From NCBI GenBank assembly GCA_025981645.1, contig JAICXH010000002.1, positions 24,876-88,875 on the forward strand: a stretch of 64,000 nt of DNA, in the 5' to 3' direction. The notes beneath the pieces are model-generated. The model was not told the DNA's origin. It saw only the letters and a program-made list of their open reading frames with translations, and searched no databases. Shown here one piece after another: positions 25,368-36,801 of the stretch; the first letter of the stretch is position 1, and each line of letters begins with the position of its first letter. This DNA comes from Burkholderiales bacterium (lineage in GTDB: Bacteria; Pseudomonadota; Gammaproteobacteria; Burkholderiales; Casimicrobiaceae). A program made the position numbers and the translations under genes.

Positions 25368-26606
25368 ATGAGTGCAACTTCCCGCGAAACGATCACACGT
25401 CACCTGGTCGAGCACGAGGCGCAGGAGACCGCCTTTCTCGCCGAGCTCGTCAGGGTTCCATCCGACAACCCGCCGGGTGACTGCGCGGCGCACGCCGAGC
25501 GCGCAGCCGGGCTGCTCGAAGGTCTCGGCTTCGTCGTCGAGCGCCACGCGGTCCCCGAGGCCGCCGTACGTGCCAACGGCATGATCAGCGCGACGAACCT
25601 CGTCGTGCGCGAGCGCTTCGGCGACGGACCGGTGATCGCGTTGAACGCACACGGCGACGTCGTTCCCCCCGGGCTCGGGTGGACCGCCGATCCCTACGGC
25701 GCCGAGGTCCGCGACGGAGTGATGGTCGGACGCGGTGTCGCTGTCTCGAAATCGGACTTCGCGACTTACGCGTTCGCGCTTCTCGCATTGAAGGCGAGCG
25801 GGGCGAAGCTGGCGGGCTCGGTCGAACTTCATTTCACCTACGACGAGGAAGTGGGCGGCGCGATCGGCCCGGCCCATCTGCTCGCCGAGAAGATCTCTTG
25901 TCCCGACTTCGCGATCTCGGCGGGGTTCGCGTACGGCATCACGACGGCCCACAGCGGTTGCCTGCACCTCGAAGTCGAGGTGACCGGCCGCTCGGCTCAC
26001 GCGGCGATGCCGGCGACCGGCGTCGATGCGCTCGAGGCTGCGACGGCGGTGCTCGCCGATCTCTATGCGTTGCGCAAGACGCTCGCCGCAAGGAAGTCGA
26101 ACGTTGCGGGCATCGAGAGTCCGACGCTTGTCGTCGGATTGATCGCGGGGGGCATCAACACGAACGTGGTTCCGGACAAGGTCAGCTTCAGGCTCGACCG
26201 CAGGATCATTCCGGAGGAGAATGCGCAGGAGGTCGAAGCCGAACTCACGCACCGCATCGCCGAGTCGGCCACGCGCTGGCCGGAAATCACCTGCAAGGTC
26301 CGGCGGATCCTCCTCGCAATGCCATTCGTCCCGACTCCCGGCCAGGAGAAGCTCGTGCGGGCGATCGCCTCGAACGCGACAGCAGTTCTCGGGGAAGAGG
26401 TGAAGCCGAAGGGTTCTCCGCTCTACACCGATGCGAGGCACTACTCGGCGGCCGGAGTGCCGACGGTGCTCTACGGCGCAGGCCCGCGCACGCTGCTCGA
26501 AGCCAACGGTCATCGTGCCGACGAGAAGCTCGTGCTCGACGATCTCTTCAAGGCGACGCGCGTTGTCGCGCTGGCACTGCTCGACCTGCTCGAAGTGCGC
26601 CGATGA
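25368..26606 (+). CDS. M20/ArgE-DapE-like hydrolase with altered metal site
   Basis: A 412-residue M20 metallohydrolase from the ATG at 25368. It keeps the first metal ligands (LNAHGDVVPPG) and the catalytic Glu pair (FTYDEEVGG), has a lid domain beginning SGCLHLEVEVTGRSAHAAMP, and ends with RHYSAAGVPTVLYGAG, which supplies the last His. The segment that in typical M20 enzymes reads GRGxxDxKG, and whose Asp bridges the two metals, is here GRGVAVSKSDFA: Val stands at the Asp position. It may use one metal or a different geometry. It lies between allC and puuE, so a ureide or related amide is the likely substrate, but I do not assign one. Confidence 0.78.
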   Translation: MSATSRETITRHLVEHEAQETAFLAELVRVPSDNPPGDCAAHAERAAGLLEGLGFVVERHAVPEAAVRANGMISATNLVVRERFGDGPVIALNAHGDVVPPGLGWTADPYGAEVRDGVMVGRGVAVSKSDFATYAFALLALKASGAKLAGSVELHFTYDEEVGGAIGPAHLLAEKISCPDFAISAGFAYGITTAHSGCLHLEVEVTGRSAHAAMPATGVDALEAATAVLADLYALRKTLAARKSNVAGIESPTLVVGLIAGGINTNVVPDKVSFRLDRRIIPEENAQEVEAELTHRIAESATRWPEITCKVRRILLAMPFVPTPGQEKLVRAIASNATAVLGEEVKPKGSPLYTDARHYSAAGVPTVLYGAGPRTLLEANGHRADEKLVLDDLFKATRVVALALLDLLEVRR

Positions 26607-27535
26607 AACCCGGTCATGGCTATCCGCGCGACCTCGTCGGCTACGGCCGCCGCCCTCCGGCCGCGGACTGGCCGGGTGATGCGCGGGTCGCCGTGCAGTT
26701 CGTGCTGAATTACGAGGAAGGCGCCGAGAACTGCGTGCTGCACGGCGACAAGGCGTCCGAGCAGTTCCTGTCCGAGATCATCGGTGCGCAGGCCTATCCG
26801 GCGCGCCACCTGTCGATGGAGTCGATCTACGAATACGGATCGCGCTCCGGTGTGTGGCGCGTACTGCGCGAGTTCGAGCGGCGCGGCCTGCCGCTCACCG
26901 TCTTCGGCGTGTCGATGGCCCTCGAGCGCAACCCCGACGCGACGGCCGCATTCGTCGAGCTCGGCCACGAGATCGCCTGCCACGGGTGGCGGTGGATTCA
27001 CTACCAGGACGTCGACGAGGCGACCGAGCGGGAGCACGTGCGCATCGCCGTCGACATCATTCGCCGAATGACCGGCAGCGCGCCGCTCGGCTGGTACACC
27101 GGGCGCGACAGCCCGCACACGCGCGAGCTCGTCGTCGAGCACGGCGGCTTCCTCTACGACGCCGACTATTACGGCGACGATCTGCCGTTCTGGACCCGCG
27201 TCACGACGCGTGACGGTCGCGAGCACATGCATCTCGTCGTGCCGTACACGCTCGATTCGAACGACATGCGCTTCGCGTCGCCGCAGGGCTTCAACTCCGG
27301 CGACCAGTTCTTCGCCTACCTGCGTGACGCCTTCGACGTGCTCTACGCCGAGGGGCAGGAGGCACCGAAGATGTTGTCGATCGGCCTGCACTGCCGGCTG
27401 GTCGGACGCCCCGGACGCTTCCGGGCGCTGCAGCGCTTCCTCGATCACGTCGAGAAGCACGACCGCGTCTGGGTGTGCCGGCGCATCGACATCGCGCGGC
27501 ACTGGATCGATCGGCATCCGGCCGCGGCAGCCTGA
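26603..27535 (+). CDS. puuE: Allantoinase, polysaccharide-deacetylase fold
   Basis: A 310-residue cofactor-light allantoinase of the PuuE type, hydrolysing S-allantoin to allantoate. The N-terminus GHGYPRDLVGYGRRPP and VQFVLNYEEGAENCVLHGD are diagnostic, followed by IYEYGSRSGVWRVL, ACHGWRWIHYQ and SGDQFF. It is built on the NodB barrel and unrelated to metal-dependent AllB. Its ATG overlaps the stop of the M20 gene (ATGA). It uses the allantoin made by the urate operon at 17128-19265. AceE follows after only 18 bp. Confidence 0.92.
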   Translation: MKPGHGYPRDLVGYGRRPPAADWPGDARVAVQFVLNYEEGAENCVLHGDKASEQFLSEIIGAQAYPARHLSMESIYEYGSRSGVWRVLREFERRGLPLTVFGVSMALERNPDATAAFVELGHEIACHGWRWIHYQDVDEATEREHVRIAVDIIRRMTGSAPLGWYTGRDSPHTRELVVEHGGFLYDADYYGDDLPFWTRVTTRDGREHMHLVVPYTLDSNDMRFASPQGFNSGDQFFAYLRDAFDVLYAEGQEAPKMLSIGLHCRLVGRPGRFRALQRFLDHVEKHDRVWVCRRIDIARHWIDRHPAAAA

Positions 27536-27553
27536 ACAACGAGGAGAACCAGC

Positions 27554-30208
<2,655 letters not shown>

Positions 30209-30243
30209 TGCCGGACTGACGCTGGACTGACGCTGGAGGAGCC

Positions 30244-31791
30244 ATGGAGGTAAGAGTCCCGGACATCGGCGATTTCAAGGACGTGCCGGTGATCGAAGTG
30301 CTGGTCAGGCCCGGCGACAGCGTCGCAGCCGAGGATCCGCTGGTGACGCTCGAGTCCGACAAGGCGACGATGGATGTGCCGGCGCCCGCCGCCGGAACCG
30401 TCGAGTCGATCCGGGTCAAGGCCGGCGACAAGGTGAGCGAGGGCAGCGTCCTCCTCGTGCTCGACGCTGCAACCCCTGCCGCGGCGACGCCGAAAGCTCC
30501 GGTCTCCGCGCCGCCTGCGCCCGCGCACGGGCCGGCAGGCGTCGTCGAGGTCAAGGTCCCCGATATCGGCGACTTCAAGGACGTCCCGGTGATCGAGATC
30601 ATGGTGAAACCGGGCGATACGGTGGCAGCGGAGGATCCGCTGGTGACGCTCGAGTCGGACAAGGCGACGATGGACGTGCCGGCGCCGTTTTCCGGCGACG
30701 TGCGCGAGCTTCGCGTCAAGGTCGGTGACAAGGTGAGCGAAGGCTCGGTGATCGTGACCCTTGCGGCCGAGACCGCGGCGCAGGCTGCGCCGGCCAGCGC
30801 CCCCGCCGCGGTTACGGTTGCACCGACCGTGCCGCGTGCCGCGGCCACGGTTGCACCGACGACGCCCTCAGCGGTCGACGAGAAATCGTTCGCGCTAGCG
30901 TACGCGGGCCCGGGCGTGCGCAAGCTCGCGCGGGAACTCGGCATCGACCTCGGACGCGTCACCGGAAGCGGCAATCACGGCCGCATCGTGAAGGAGGACG
31001 TCGAAGCGTTCGCGAAGTCAGGCACCGCGGCGCCGTCCGGCGCGGGCATCGGCGGCATCGACCTCCTGCCCTGGCCGCATGTCGATTTCGCGAAGTTCGG
31101 TCCGATCGAGACGAAGCCGCTGTCGCGGATCAAGAAGATCTCGGCGGCCAACCTGCATCGCAACTGGGTGATGATCCCGCACGTCACCAACCACGACGAC
31201 GCCGACATCACCGAGCTCGAGGCGTTTCGCGTCGAGCTCAACAAGGAGAACGACAAGCGAGGCATTCGCGTGTCGATGCTGGCGTTCATCATCAAGGCCG
31301 TGTGCGCGACACTCGCGAGATTCCCCGAATTCAACGCCTCGCTCGACGGCGACAGCCTGGTTCTGAAGAAGTACTACCACATCGGGTTTGCCGCCGATAC
31401 GCCGCAGGGTCTCGTCGTGCCGGTGATCCGCGACGCCGACCGCAAGGGCGTGCTGGCGATCGCGCAGGAGATGAGCGAACTCGCCGCGCTGGCACGCGGC
31501 GGCAAGCTGAAGGCCGAGCAGATGCAGGGCGGCACGTTCACGATCTCGAGCCTCGGCGGCATCGGCGGCACCTACTTCACGCCGATTATCAATGCACCCG
31601 AGGTCGCGATCATGGGCATCTGCCGCTCGGCCTGGCGGCAGGTGTCGAGCGACGGACGCAACGCGGCGTGGCGGCTGATGCTGCCGCTGTCGCTCTCATA
31701 TGACCATCGCGTGATCGACGGCGCGTCGGCCGCGCGCTTCAACAGCCACTTCGCGGCGCTGCTCTCCGACCTGCGGCGCGTGCTCGTCTGA
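30244..31791 (+). CDS. aceF: Dihydrolipoamide acetyltransferase (PDH E2), two lipoyl domains
   Basis: A 515-residue E2 core protein that transfers acetyl groups to CoA. Two nearly identical lipoyl domains (about 1-74 and 100-175) each carry the lipoylated Lys in ESDKATMDVP, joined by Ala/Pro linkers. The E3-binding domain (GPGVRKLARELGIDLGRV) lies near 222-256. The catalytic domain ends with SYDHRVIDGASAARF containing the active His. Two lipoyl domains rather than the three of E. coli AceF; a third copy of the same domain is found at the start of the next gene. Confidence 0.96.
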   Translation: MEVRVPDIGDFKDVPVIEVLVRPGDSVAAEDPLVTLESDKATMDVPAPAAGTVESIRVKAGDKVSEGSVLLVLDAATPAAATPKAPVSAPPAPAHGPAGVVEVKVPDIGDFKDVPVIEIMVKPGDTVAAEDPLVTLESDKATMDVPAPFSGDVRELRVKVGDKVSEGSVIVTLAAETAAQAAPASAPAAVTVAPTVPRAAATVAPTTPSAVDEKSFALAYAGPGVRKLARELGIDLGRVTGSGNHGRIVKEDVEAFAKSGTAAPSGAGIGGIDLLPWPHVDFAKFGPIETKPLSRIKKISAANLHRNWVMIPHVTNHDDADITELEAFRVELNKENDKRGIRVSMLAFIIKAVCATLARFPEFNASLDGDSLVLKKYYHIGFAADTPQGLVVPVIRDADRKGVLAIAQEMSELAALARGGKLKAEQMQGGTFTISSLGGIGGTYFTPIINAPEVAIMGICRSAWRQVSSDGRNAAWRLMLPLSLSYDHRVIDGASAARFNSHFAALLSDLRRVLV

Positions 31792-31804
31792 GCGAAAGGA
31801 AGCC

Positions 31805-33628
31805 ATGGCCACCGTCGAAGTCAAGGTCCCCGACATCGGTGACTTCAAGGATGTCCCCGTCATCGAAGTGCTGGTGAAGGTCGGCGACACCGTCGCTCCC
31901 GAGGACCCGCTGGTCACGCTGGAGTCGGACAAGGCGACGATGGACGTCCCCTCGCCTGCCGCGGGGAAGGTCGCCGCGTTGAAAGTCAAGGTCGGCGACA
32001 AGGTGTCGCAGGGAAGCGTCGTGCTGACGCTGACGAGCGATGCAAAGGCCGACGCCGAACCGGCGAAGACTGCCCGCGCTGCAGGATCCGCGGCACCGGC
32101 GAACGCCGCGCCGACCGTCGCGACGGCGCCAGCGGCAGCGCCGTCAGCGACCCGAAGCGCCACTGCGGCGGCGACGTGGACGGGGCGCGCCGACGTTGAA
32201 TGCGAGATGCTCGTGCTCGGCTCGGGTCCCGGAGGCTACTCGGCGGCATTCCGCTCGGCCGACCTCGGCATGAAGACGGTGCTGGTCGAGCGCTATCCGA
32301 CGCTCGGCGGCGTGTGTCTCAACGTCGGCTGCATCCCGAGCAAGGCGCTTCTGCATACCGCAGCGGTGATCGACGAAACGAAGGCGCTCGCGGCGCACGG
32401 CATCACATTCGGCCCGCCGCAGGTCGACCTCGATCGACTGCGCACATTCAAAGACGGCGTCGTGAAGAAGCTGACCGGCGGGCTCGCCGGCATGGCGAAG
32501 CTGCGCAAGGTTGACGTGGTGCGCGGCACCGGTCGCTTCCTCGACGCGCGTCACGTGGAGGTCGCCGTCACGTCCGGCCCGGGGCAGGCGCCGACCGGAG
32601 AGAAGAAGGTGATCCGCTTCGCGCGCGCGATCATCGCGGCCGGCAGCCAGGCCGCAAAACTGCCGTTCCTTCCCGAGGATCCGCGCATCGTGGATTCCAC
32701 CGGGGCACTCCTGCTCGAGTCGATTCCGAAGCGGATGCTGGTGATCGGCGCCGGCATCATCGGCCTCGAGATGGCCACTGTCTATTCGACGCTCGGCTCG
32801 CGTATCGATGTCGTCGAGATGCTCGACGTCGTGATGAACGGCGCCGACCGCGACCTCGTCAAGGTCTGGGAGAAGAAGAACGCCGGACGGTTCGACCGGG
32901 TCATGCTGAAAACCCGGACGTCGGGCGCGAAAGCCACTTCGTCGGGGATCGAAGTGTCGTTCGACGGCGCGGGCGCGCCGTCCGGGCCGCAGAACTATGA
33001 CCTCGTGCTGGTCGCGGTCGGGCGCGTGCCAAACGGCAAAGCGATCGAGGCGAGCCGGGCCGGAGTCGCCGTGAACGACCGCGGCTTCATCACCGCCGAC
33101 CGACAGATGCGCACCAACGTCGGTCACATCTACGCGATCGGCGACATCGTCGGCCCGCCGATGCTTGCCCACAAGGCAGTCCATGAGGGCCACGTCGCGG
33201 CGGAGGCCGCGGCCGGCCTGAAGTCGTATTTCGACGCACGCCAAATTCCCTCGGTCGCGTTCACCGACCCCGAAGTCGCGTGGGCGGGTTTGACCGAGGA
33301 ACAATGCAGGGCCAACGGAGTCAAGTACGAGAAGGCGGTGTTTCCGTGGGCCGCGTCGGGGCGTGCGATCGCGAACGGTCGCGACGAGGGCATGACCAAG
33401 CTGCTTTTCGATTCGACGACACATCGCTGTATCGGAGGCGCCATCGTGGGTACGCACGCGGGCGACCTCATCGGCGAGGTCTGCCTCGCGGTCGAGATGG
33501 GATGCGATCCGACGGACATCGGCAGAACGATTCACCCGCACCCGACTTTGTGCGAGGGAATCGGCATGGCGGCGGAGGTCTTCGAGGGCACCTGCACCGA
33601 CCTCCCTCCGGCGAAGAAGGGCGCGTAA
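31805..33628 (+). CDS. lpdA: Dihydrolipoamide dehydrogenase (PDH E3) with N-terminal lipoyl domain
   Basis: A 607-residue FAD enzyme that re-oxidises dihydrolipoyl groups with NAD. Residues 1-77 are a lipoyl domain nearly identical to those of AceF (VKVPDIGDFKDVPVIEVLV, Lys in ESDKATMDVP). After a linker, LVLGSGPGGYSAAFRSA binds FAD, GGVCLNVGCIPSKALL holds the redox disulfide, VIGAGIIGLEMATVY binds NAD, and HPHPTLCEG carries the catalytic His-Glu pair. Lipoyl-fused E3 is known from beta- and some other proteobacteria and marks it as the PDH-dedicated E3. It is 13 bp downstream of aceF. Confidence 0.96.
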   Translation: MATVEVKVPDIGDFKDVPVIEVLVKVGDTVAPEDPLVTLESDKATMDVPSPAAGKVAALKVKVGDKVSQGSVVLTLTSDAKADAEPAKTARAAGSAAPANAAPTVATAPAAAPSATRSATAAATWTGRADVECEMLVLGSGPGGYSAAFRSADLGMKTVLVERYPTLGGVCLNVGCIPSKALLHTAAVIDETKALAAHGITFGPPQVDLDRLRTFKDGVVKKLTGGLAGMAKLRKVDVVRGTGRFLDARHVEVAVTSGPGQAPTGEKKVIRFARAIIAAGSQAAKLPFLPEDPRIVDSTGALLLESIPKRMLVIGAGIIGLEMATVYSTLGSRIDVVEMLDVVMNGADRDLVKVWEKKNAGRFDRVMLKTRTSGAKATSSGIEVSFDGAGAPSGPQNYDLVLVAVGRVPNGKAIEASRAGVAVNDRGFITADRQMRTNVGHIYAIGDIVGPPMLAHKAVHEGHVAAEAAAGLKSYFDARQIPSVAFTDPEVAWAGLTEEQCRANGVKYEKAVFPWAASGRAIANGRDEGMTKLLFDSTTHRCIGGAIVGTHAGDLIGEVCLAVEMGCDPTDIGRTIHPHPTLCEGIGMAAEVFEGTCTDLPPAKKGA

Positions 33629-33650
33629 CGGAAGCTGCGCCCACTCGTCC

Positions 33651-33667
33651 GCCGGAGAAATTCCGGC
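33651..33667. other. Stem-loop between lpdA and phaA
   Basis: GCCGGA and TCCGGC pair around a GAAAT loop 23 bp after the lpdA stop. No U-run follows. It may weaken read-through from the PDH genes into phaA or stabilise the upstream mRNA end. Confidence 0.3.
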
Positions 33668-33727
33668 AGTATCATTACAGCGTCGCGCGTTGTCGAAACG
33701 AAGCGGCGCATCGAAAGGAGCAGCACC

Positions 33728-34906
33728 ATGACCGACATCGTCATCGCCGCGGGGCTACGCACCGCCATCGGCAAATTCGGCGGCTCGCTCGCCAAGGTTC
33801 CCGCGCCCGAGCTCGGCGCCACGGTGATTCGCGCGCTGCTCGCGAAGACCGGCATCCAGCCCGACCGGATTTCCGAAGTGATTCTCGGCCAGGTGCTCGC
33901 CGCGGGGAGCGGCCAGAATCCGGCGCGCCAGGCGGCGATTCGCGCGGGCCTGCCGTACGCCGTTCCGGCGATGACGATCAACAAGGTCTGCGGATCGGGA
34001 TTGAAGGCGGTGGTGCTGGCCGCGCAGGCGGTACGCTGCGGCGACGCCGACATCGTCATCGCCGGCGGCCAGGAGAACATGACCGCGGCGCCGCACGTGC
34101 TGCCGGGCTCGCGCGACGGCTTCAGGATGGGCGACGCGAAGCTCGTCGACTCGATGATCGTCGACGGGCTGTGGGACGTCTACAACCAGTACCACATGGG
34201 CGTCACCGCCGAGAACGTAGCGAAGAAGTTCGAGATCTCGCGCGCCGAGCAGGATGCGTTCGCGGTGGCGAGCGAGAACAAGGCGGAGGCGGCGCAGAAG
34301 GCCGGAAAGTTCCGGGACGAGATCGTTCCGGTCTCGATTCCGCAGCGCAAGGGTGACCCGGTCGAGTTCAAGGACGACGAGTTCATCAAGTCCGGCGCCA
34401 CGCCCGACGGCGTCAAGGGGCTGAAGCCGGCCTTCGCGAAGGAGGGCACGGTGACTGCGGCCAATGCCTCGGGCATCAACGACGGCGCCGCGGCGCTCAT
34501 TGTGATGTCCGCCGAGCGCGCGCACGCGCTCGGCCTCACGCCGCTCGCGAAGATCAGGGCCTACGCGTCGTCGGGGGTCGACCCGGCGATCATGGGCATG
34601 GGCCCGGTTCCCGCGTCGAGGCGCTGCCTCGAGAAAGCCGGCTGGAAGGCTTCTGATCTCGATCTGATGGAGATCAACGAGGCGTTCGCCGCGCAGGCCT
34701 GCGCGGTCAACCAGGAGATGGGCTGGGATACGTCGAAGATCAACGTCAATGGCGGGGCGATCGCGCTCGGGCACCCGATCGGCGCATCGGGCGCGCGCAT
34801 CCTCGTCACGCTGCTGCACGAGATGGCGCGTCGCGGTGCGAAGCGCGGCCTGGCGTCGCTGTGCATCGGCGGCGGCATGGGTGTGGCGCTGGCCGTCGAG
34901 CGTTGA
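33728..34906 (+). CDS. phaA: Acetyl-CoA acetyltransferase (beta-ketothiolase)
   Basis: A 392-residue thiolase condensing two acetyl-CoA to acetoacetyl-CoA. The acyl-carrying Cys lies in [11 protein letters not shown], the His in [14 protein letters not shown] and the second catalytic Cys in [19 protein letters not shown] ends 7 bp before the ATG. It is followed by acetoacetyl-CoA reductase, the arrangement of PHB biosynthesis. The gene directly follows the pyruvate dehydrogenase genes, which make its substrate. The reverse, degradative reaction is possible in principle. Confidence 0.92.
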   Translation: MTDIVIAAGLRTAIGKFGGSLAKVPAPELGATVIRALLAKTGIQPDRISEVILGQVLAAGSGQNPARQAAIRAGLPYAVPAMTINKVCGSGLKAVVLAAQAVRCGDADIVIAGGQENMTAAPHVLPGSRDGFRMGDAKLVDSMIVDGLWDVYNQYHMGVTAENVAKKFEISRAEQDAFAVASENKAEAAQKAGKFRDEIVPVSIPQRKGDPVEFKDDEFIKSGATPDGVKGLKPAFAKEGTVTAANASGINDGAAALIVMSAERAHALGLTPLAKIRAYASSGVDPAIMGMGPVPASRRCLEKAGWKASDLDLMEINEAFAAQACAVNQEMGWDTSKINVNGGAIALGHPIGASGARILVTLLHEMARRGAKRGLASLCIGGGMGVALAVER

Positions 34907-34963
34907 GCGAACCGGACGAATAACCGCGGGGCGCGACCCCGGAAGCGAACGGAGGAACGCATC

Positions 34964-35713
34964 ATGACCGAGAAGAAGCGCGTGGCGCTGGTGACTGGCG
35001 GTATGGGGGGCCTCGGCGAGGCGATTTGCGTCAAGCTCGCGGCGATGGGCGATACCGTGGTGACCACGCACTCGCCCGGCAACACGAAGGCCGCCGAGTG
35101 GCAGCAGGCGATGCGCAGCCAGGGCCACGAATTCCGTGCCTATCCCTGCGATGTCTCCGATTGGGAATCGGCGGTGGCGTGCGTGAGGAAGGTCGTCGCC
35201 GATCTGGGCCAGGTCGACGTGCTGGTCAACAATGCCGGCATCACGCGCGACATGACGTTCAAGAAGATGGACAAGACGAGCTGGGACCAGGTGATCAAGA
35301 CCAACCTCGACTCGTGCTTCAATATGACGAAGCAGGTCTGCGACGGGATGGTCGACCGCGGCTGGGGTCGGATCGTCAACATCTCCTCGGTGAACGGTCA
35401 GAAAGGCGCTTTCGGCCAGACCAATTACTCGGCGGCGAAGGCGGGCATGCACGGCTTCACCAAGGCGCTGGCACTCGAGGTCGCGCGCAAGGGCGTCACC
35501 GTCAACACGATCTCGCCGGGTTACATCGGCACCAAGATGGTGATGGCGATTCCGAAAGAGGTGCTCGACAGCAAGATCATTCCGCAGATTCCGATGGGAC
35601 GCCTCGGTAAGCCCGAGGAGGTTGCCGGTCTCGTCGCCTATCTGTCGAGCGACGAGGCGGCGTTCCTCACCGGCGCCAACATCGCGATCAACGGCGGCCA
35701 GCACATGCAGTGA
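34964..35713 (+). CDS. phaB: Acetoacetyl-CoA reductase
   Basis: A 249-residue short-chain dehydrogenase that reduces acetoacetyl-CoA to (R)-3-hydroxybutyryl-CoA, the PHB monomer. ALVTGGMGGLGEAI is the nucleotide site, NNAGITRD the structural motif, ISSVNGQKGAFGQTNYSAAKAG the Ser-Tyr-Lys catalytic set with the PhaB-specific GQTNYSAAK, and AFLTGANIAINGGQHMQ the C-terminus typical of PhaB. RBS GGAGG lies 8 bp before the ATG. PHB synthase phaC is not in the window. Confidence 0.93.
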   Translation: MTEKKRVALVTGGMGGLGEAICVKLAAMGDTVVTTHSPGNTKAAEWQQAMRSQGHEFRAYPCDVSDWESAVACVRKVVADLGQVDVLVNNAGITRDMTFKKMDKTSWDQVIKTNLDSCFNMTKQVCDGMVDRGWGRIVNISSVNGQKGAFGQTNYSAAKAGMHGFTKALALEVARKGVTVNTISPGYIGTKMVMAIPKEVLDSKIIPQIPMGRLGKPEEVAGLVAYLSSDEAAFLTGANIAINGGQHMQ

Positions 35714-35844
35714 GCGCCGCTGGGCACCCGTCGTCGGAGCCCAGTTGGTCGCAGTCTCGAATGGACGGAGGTGATGCTCGCGCTCGCGGGGGAAATTCGC
35801 GCATGCTTCCGCAAGCGGCGTCAGCCCGACGACGCGGGGACACG

Positions 35845-36135
35845 ATGAGCGACGCCGGTTTCGATGCATTCAAGGCCGATGCGCTGGCGCACGGTTTCGA
35901 CGAGGTCATCGAGCGCACCTGGGCGCCTGGAACGACGCTCGACACGCACATGCACGCATTCTCGGTTTCGGCGCGCGTGGTTCGCGGCGAGATGTGGCTC
36001 ACCGTCGGCGAAAAGGTTCGGCACCTGTTGCCCGGCGAGACGTTCACGCTTGCCGCACGCGTCCCCCATGCCGAGCGGTACGGCGGCGACGGCGCAACCT
36101 ACTGGGTCGCTCGACGCAACGAGCGCGTCACTTGA
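35845..36135 (+). CDS. Small cupin-domain protein
   Basis: A 96-residue single cupin from the ATG at 35845. The first motif is DTHMHAFSVSARVVRGEMWL with two His; the second, LLPGETFTLAARVPHAERYG, supplies one more His, so a metal site is probable. Standalone cupins of this type act as small metal-binding enzymes or sensors. It overlaps the convergent hydrolase gene by 8 bp at the 3' end. The upstream extension in the track (to 35710) has no family similarity. No function can be assigned. Confidence 0.75.
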   Translation: MSDAGFDAFKADALAHGFDEVIERTWAPGTTLDTHMHAFSVSARVVRGEMWLTVGEKVRHLLPGETFTLAARVPHAERYGGDGATYWVARRNERVT

Positions 36136-36724
36136 TCCGCCGGAGGACCTCGCGAAAGCTCGGGTCGTCGCTGGTCCGCAGCCACTCGAACGCGACCATC
36201 TCGACGCTTACGAGCGTTGCGCCGGCGCGCGCGAGTCGCATCGTCGCGAGCCGGTGGTCGGCCGGACGGCGCGATCCACAAGCGTCTTCGACGACGAAGA
36301 TCGTGAATCCGGACTCGAGCAGCCCGAGGGCCGTCTGCAGCAGGCACACGTGCGCTTCGCAGCCGGCGAGCACCACGTCGCGAACCTCTGCACCGGGCAC
36401 CGCGCCGGTGCGTTCCGGCCCGGTGGCGCGCGCGGGAGTGCGCGCGAGCGCCTCGACGAGGCCATCGCGACAGGCGTCGAAATGCGTCTTCACGATGGTT
36501 TCACCGCAACGCGCGCGGATCGCTGCGACGTTGGCGCCGAGACCCGCAGGATTCTGTTCGGTGCCGATGACGCCAACGTCGAGTGTGCGCGCGATGTCCG
36601 CGAGACGGCAGGCCTCGCCGATGACCCGCGGTCCGTCGTGGATCGCCGGCATCAGCTTCTCCTGAAAATCGACGAGCACGAGGGCAGACCGCTCGCGGCC
36701 GATGCGTCGCATTGCGGAAGGCAT
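36128..36724 (-). CDS. Isochorismatase-family cysteine hydrolase
   Basis: A 198-residue hydrolase. The catalytic triad of the family is visible: Asp in ALVLVDFQEKLMP, Lys in ETIVKTHFDAC and Cys in VLAGCEAHVCLLQTALGL. The length fits the nicotinamidase/YcaC-like group. It is divergent from the dehydratase-like flavoprotein with a 77-bp gap. A second ATG at 36712 (MRRIGRERS) is an equally good start. Substrate unknown; YcaC-like proteins are often poorly defined. Confidence 0.85.
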   Translation of the reverse strand: MPSAMRRIGRERSALVLVDFQEKLMPAIHDGPRVIGEACRLADIARTLDVGVIGTEQNPAGLGANVAAIRARCGETIVKTHFDACRDGLVEALARTPARATGPERTGAVPGAEVRDVVLAGCEAHVCLLQTALGLLESGFTIFVVEDACGSRRPADHRLATMRLARAGATLVSVEMVAFEWLRTSDDPSFREVLRRIK

Positions 36725-36801
36725 AATCGCATTCTAGCCAACGCGGGATCCGTGCGATCCGATTGGCATCGCAAGCTGCACCGCGGATACGGAGGCTGCT
36801 C

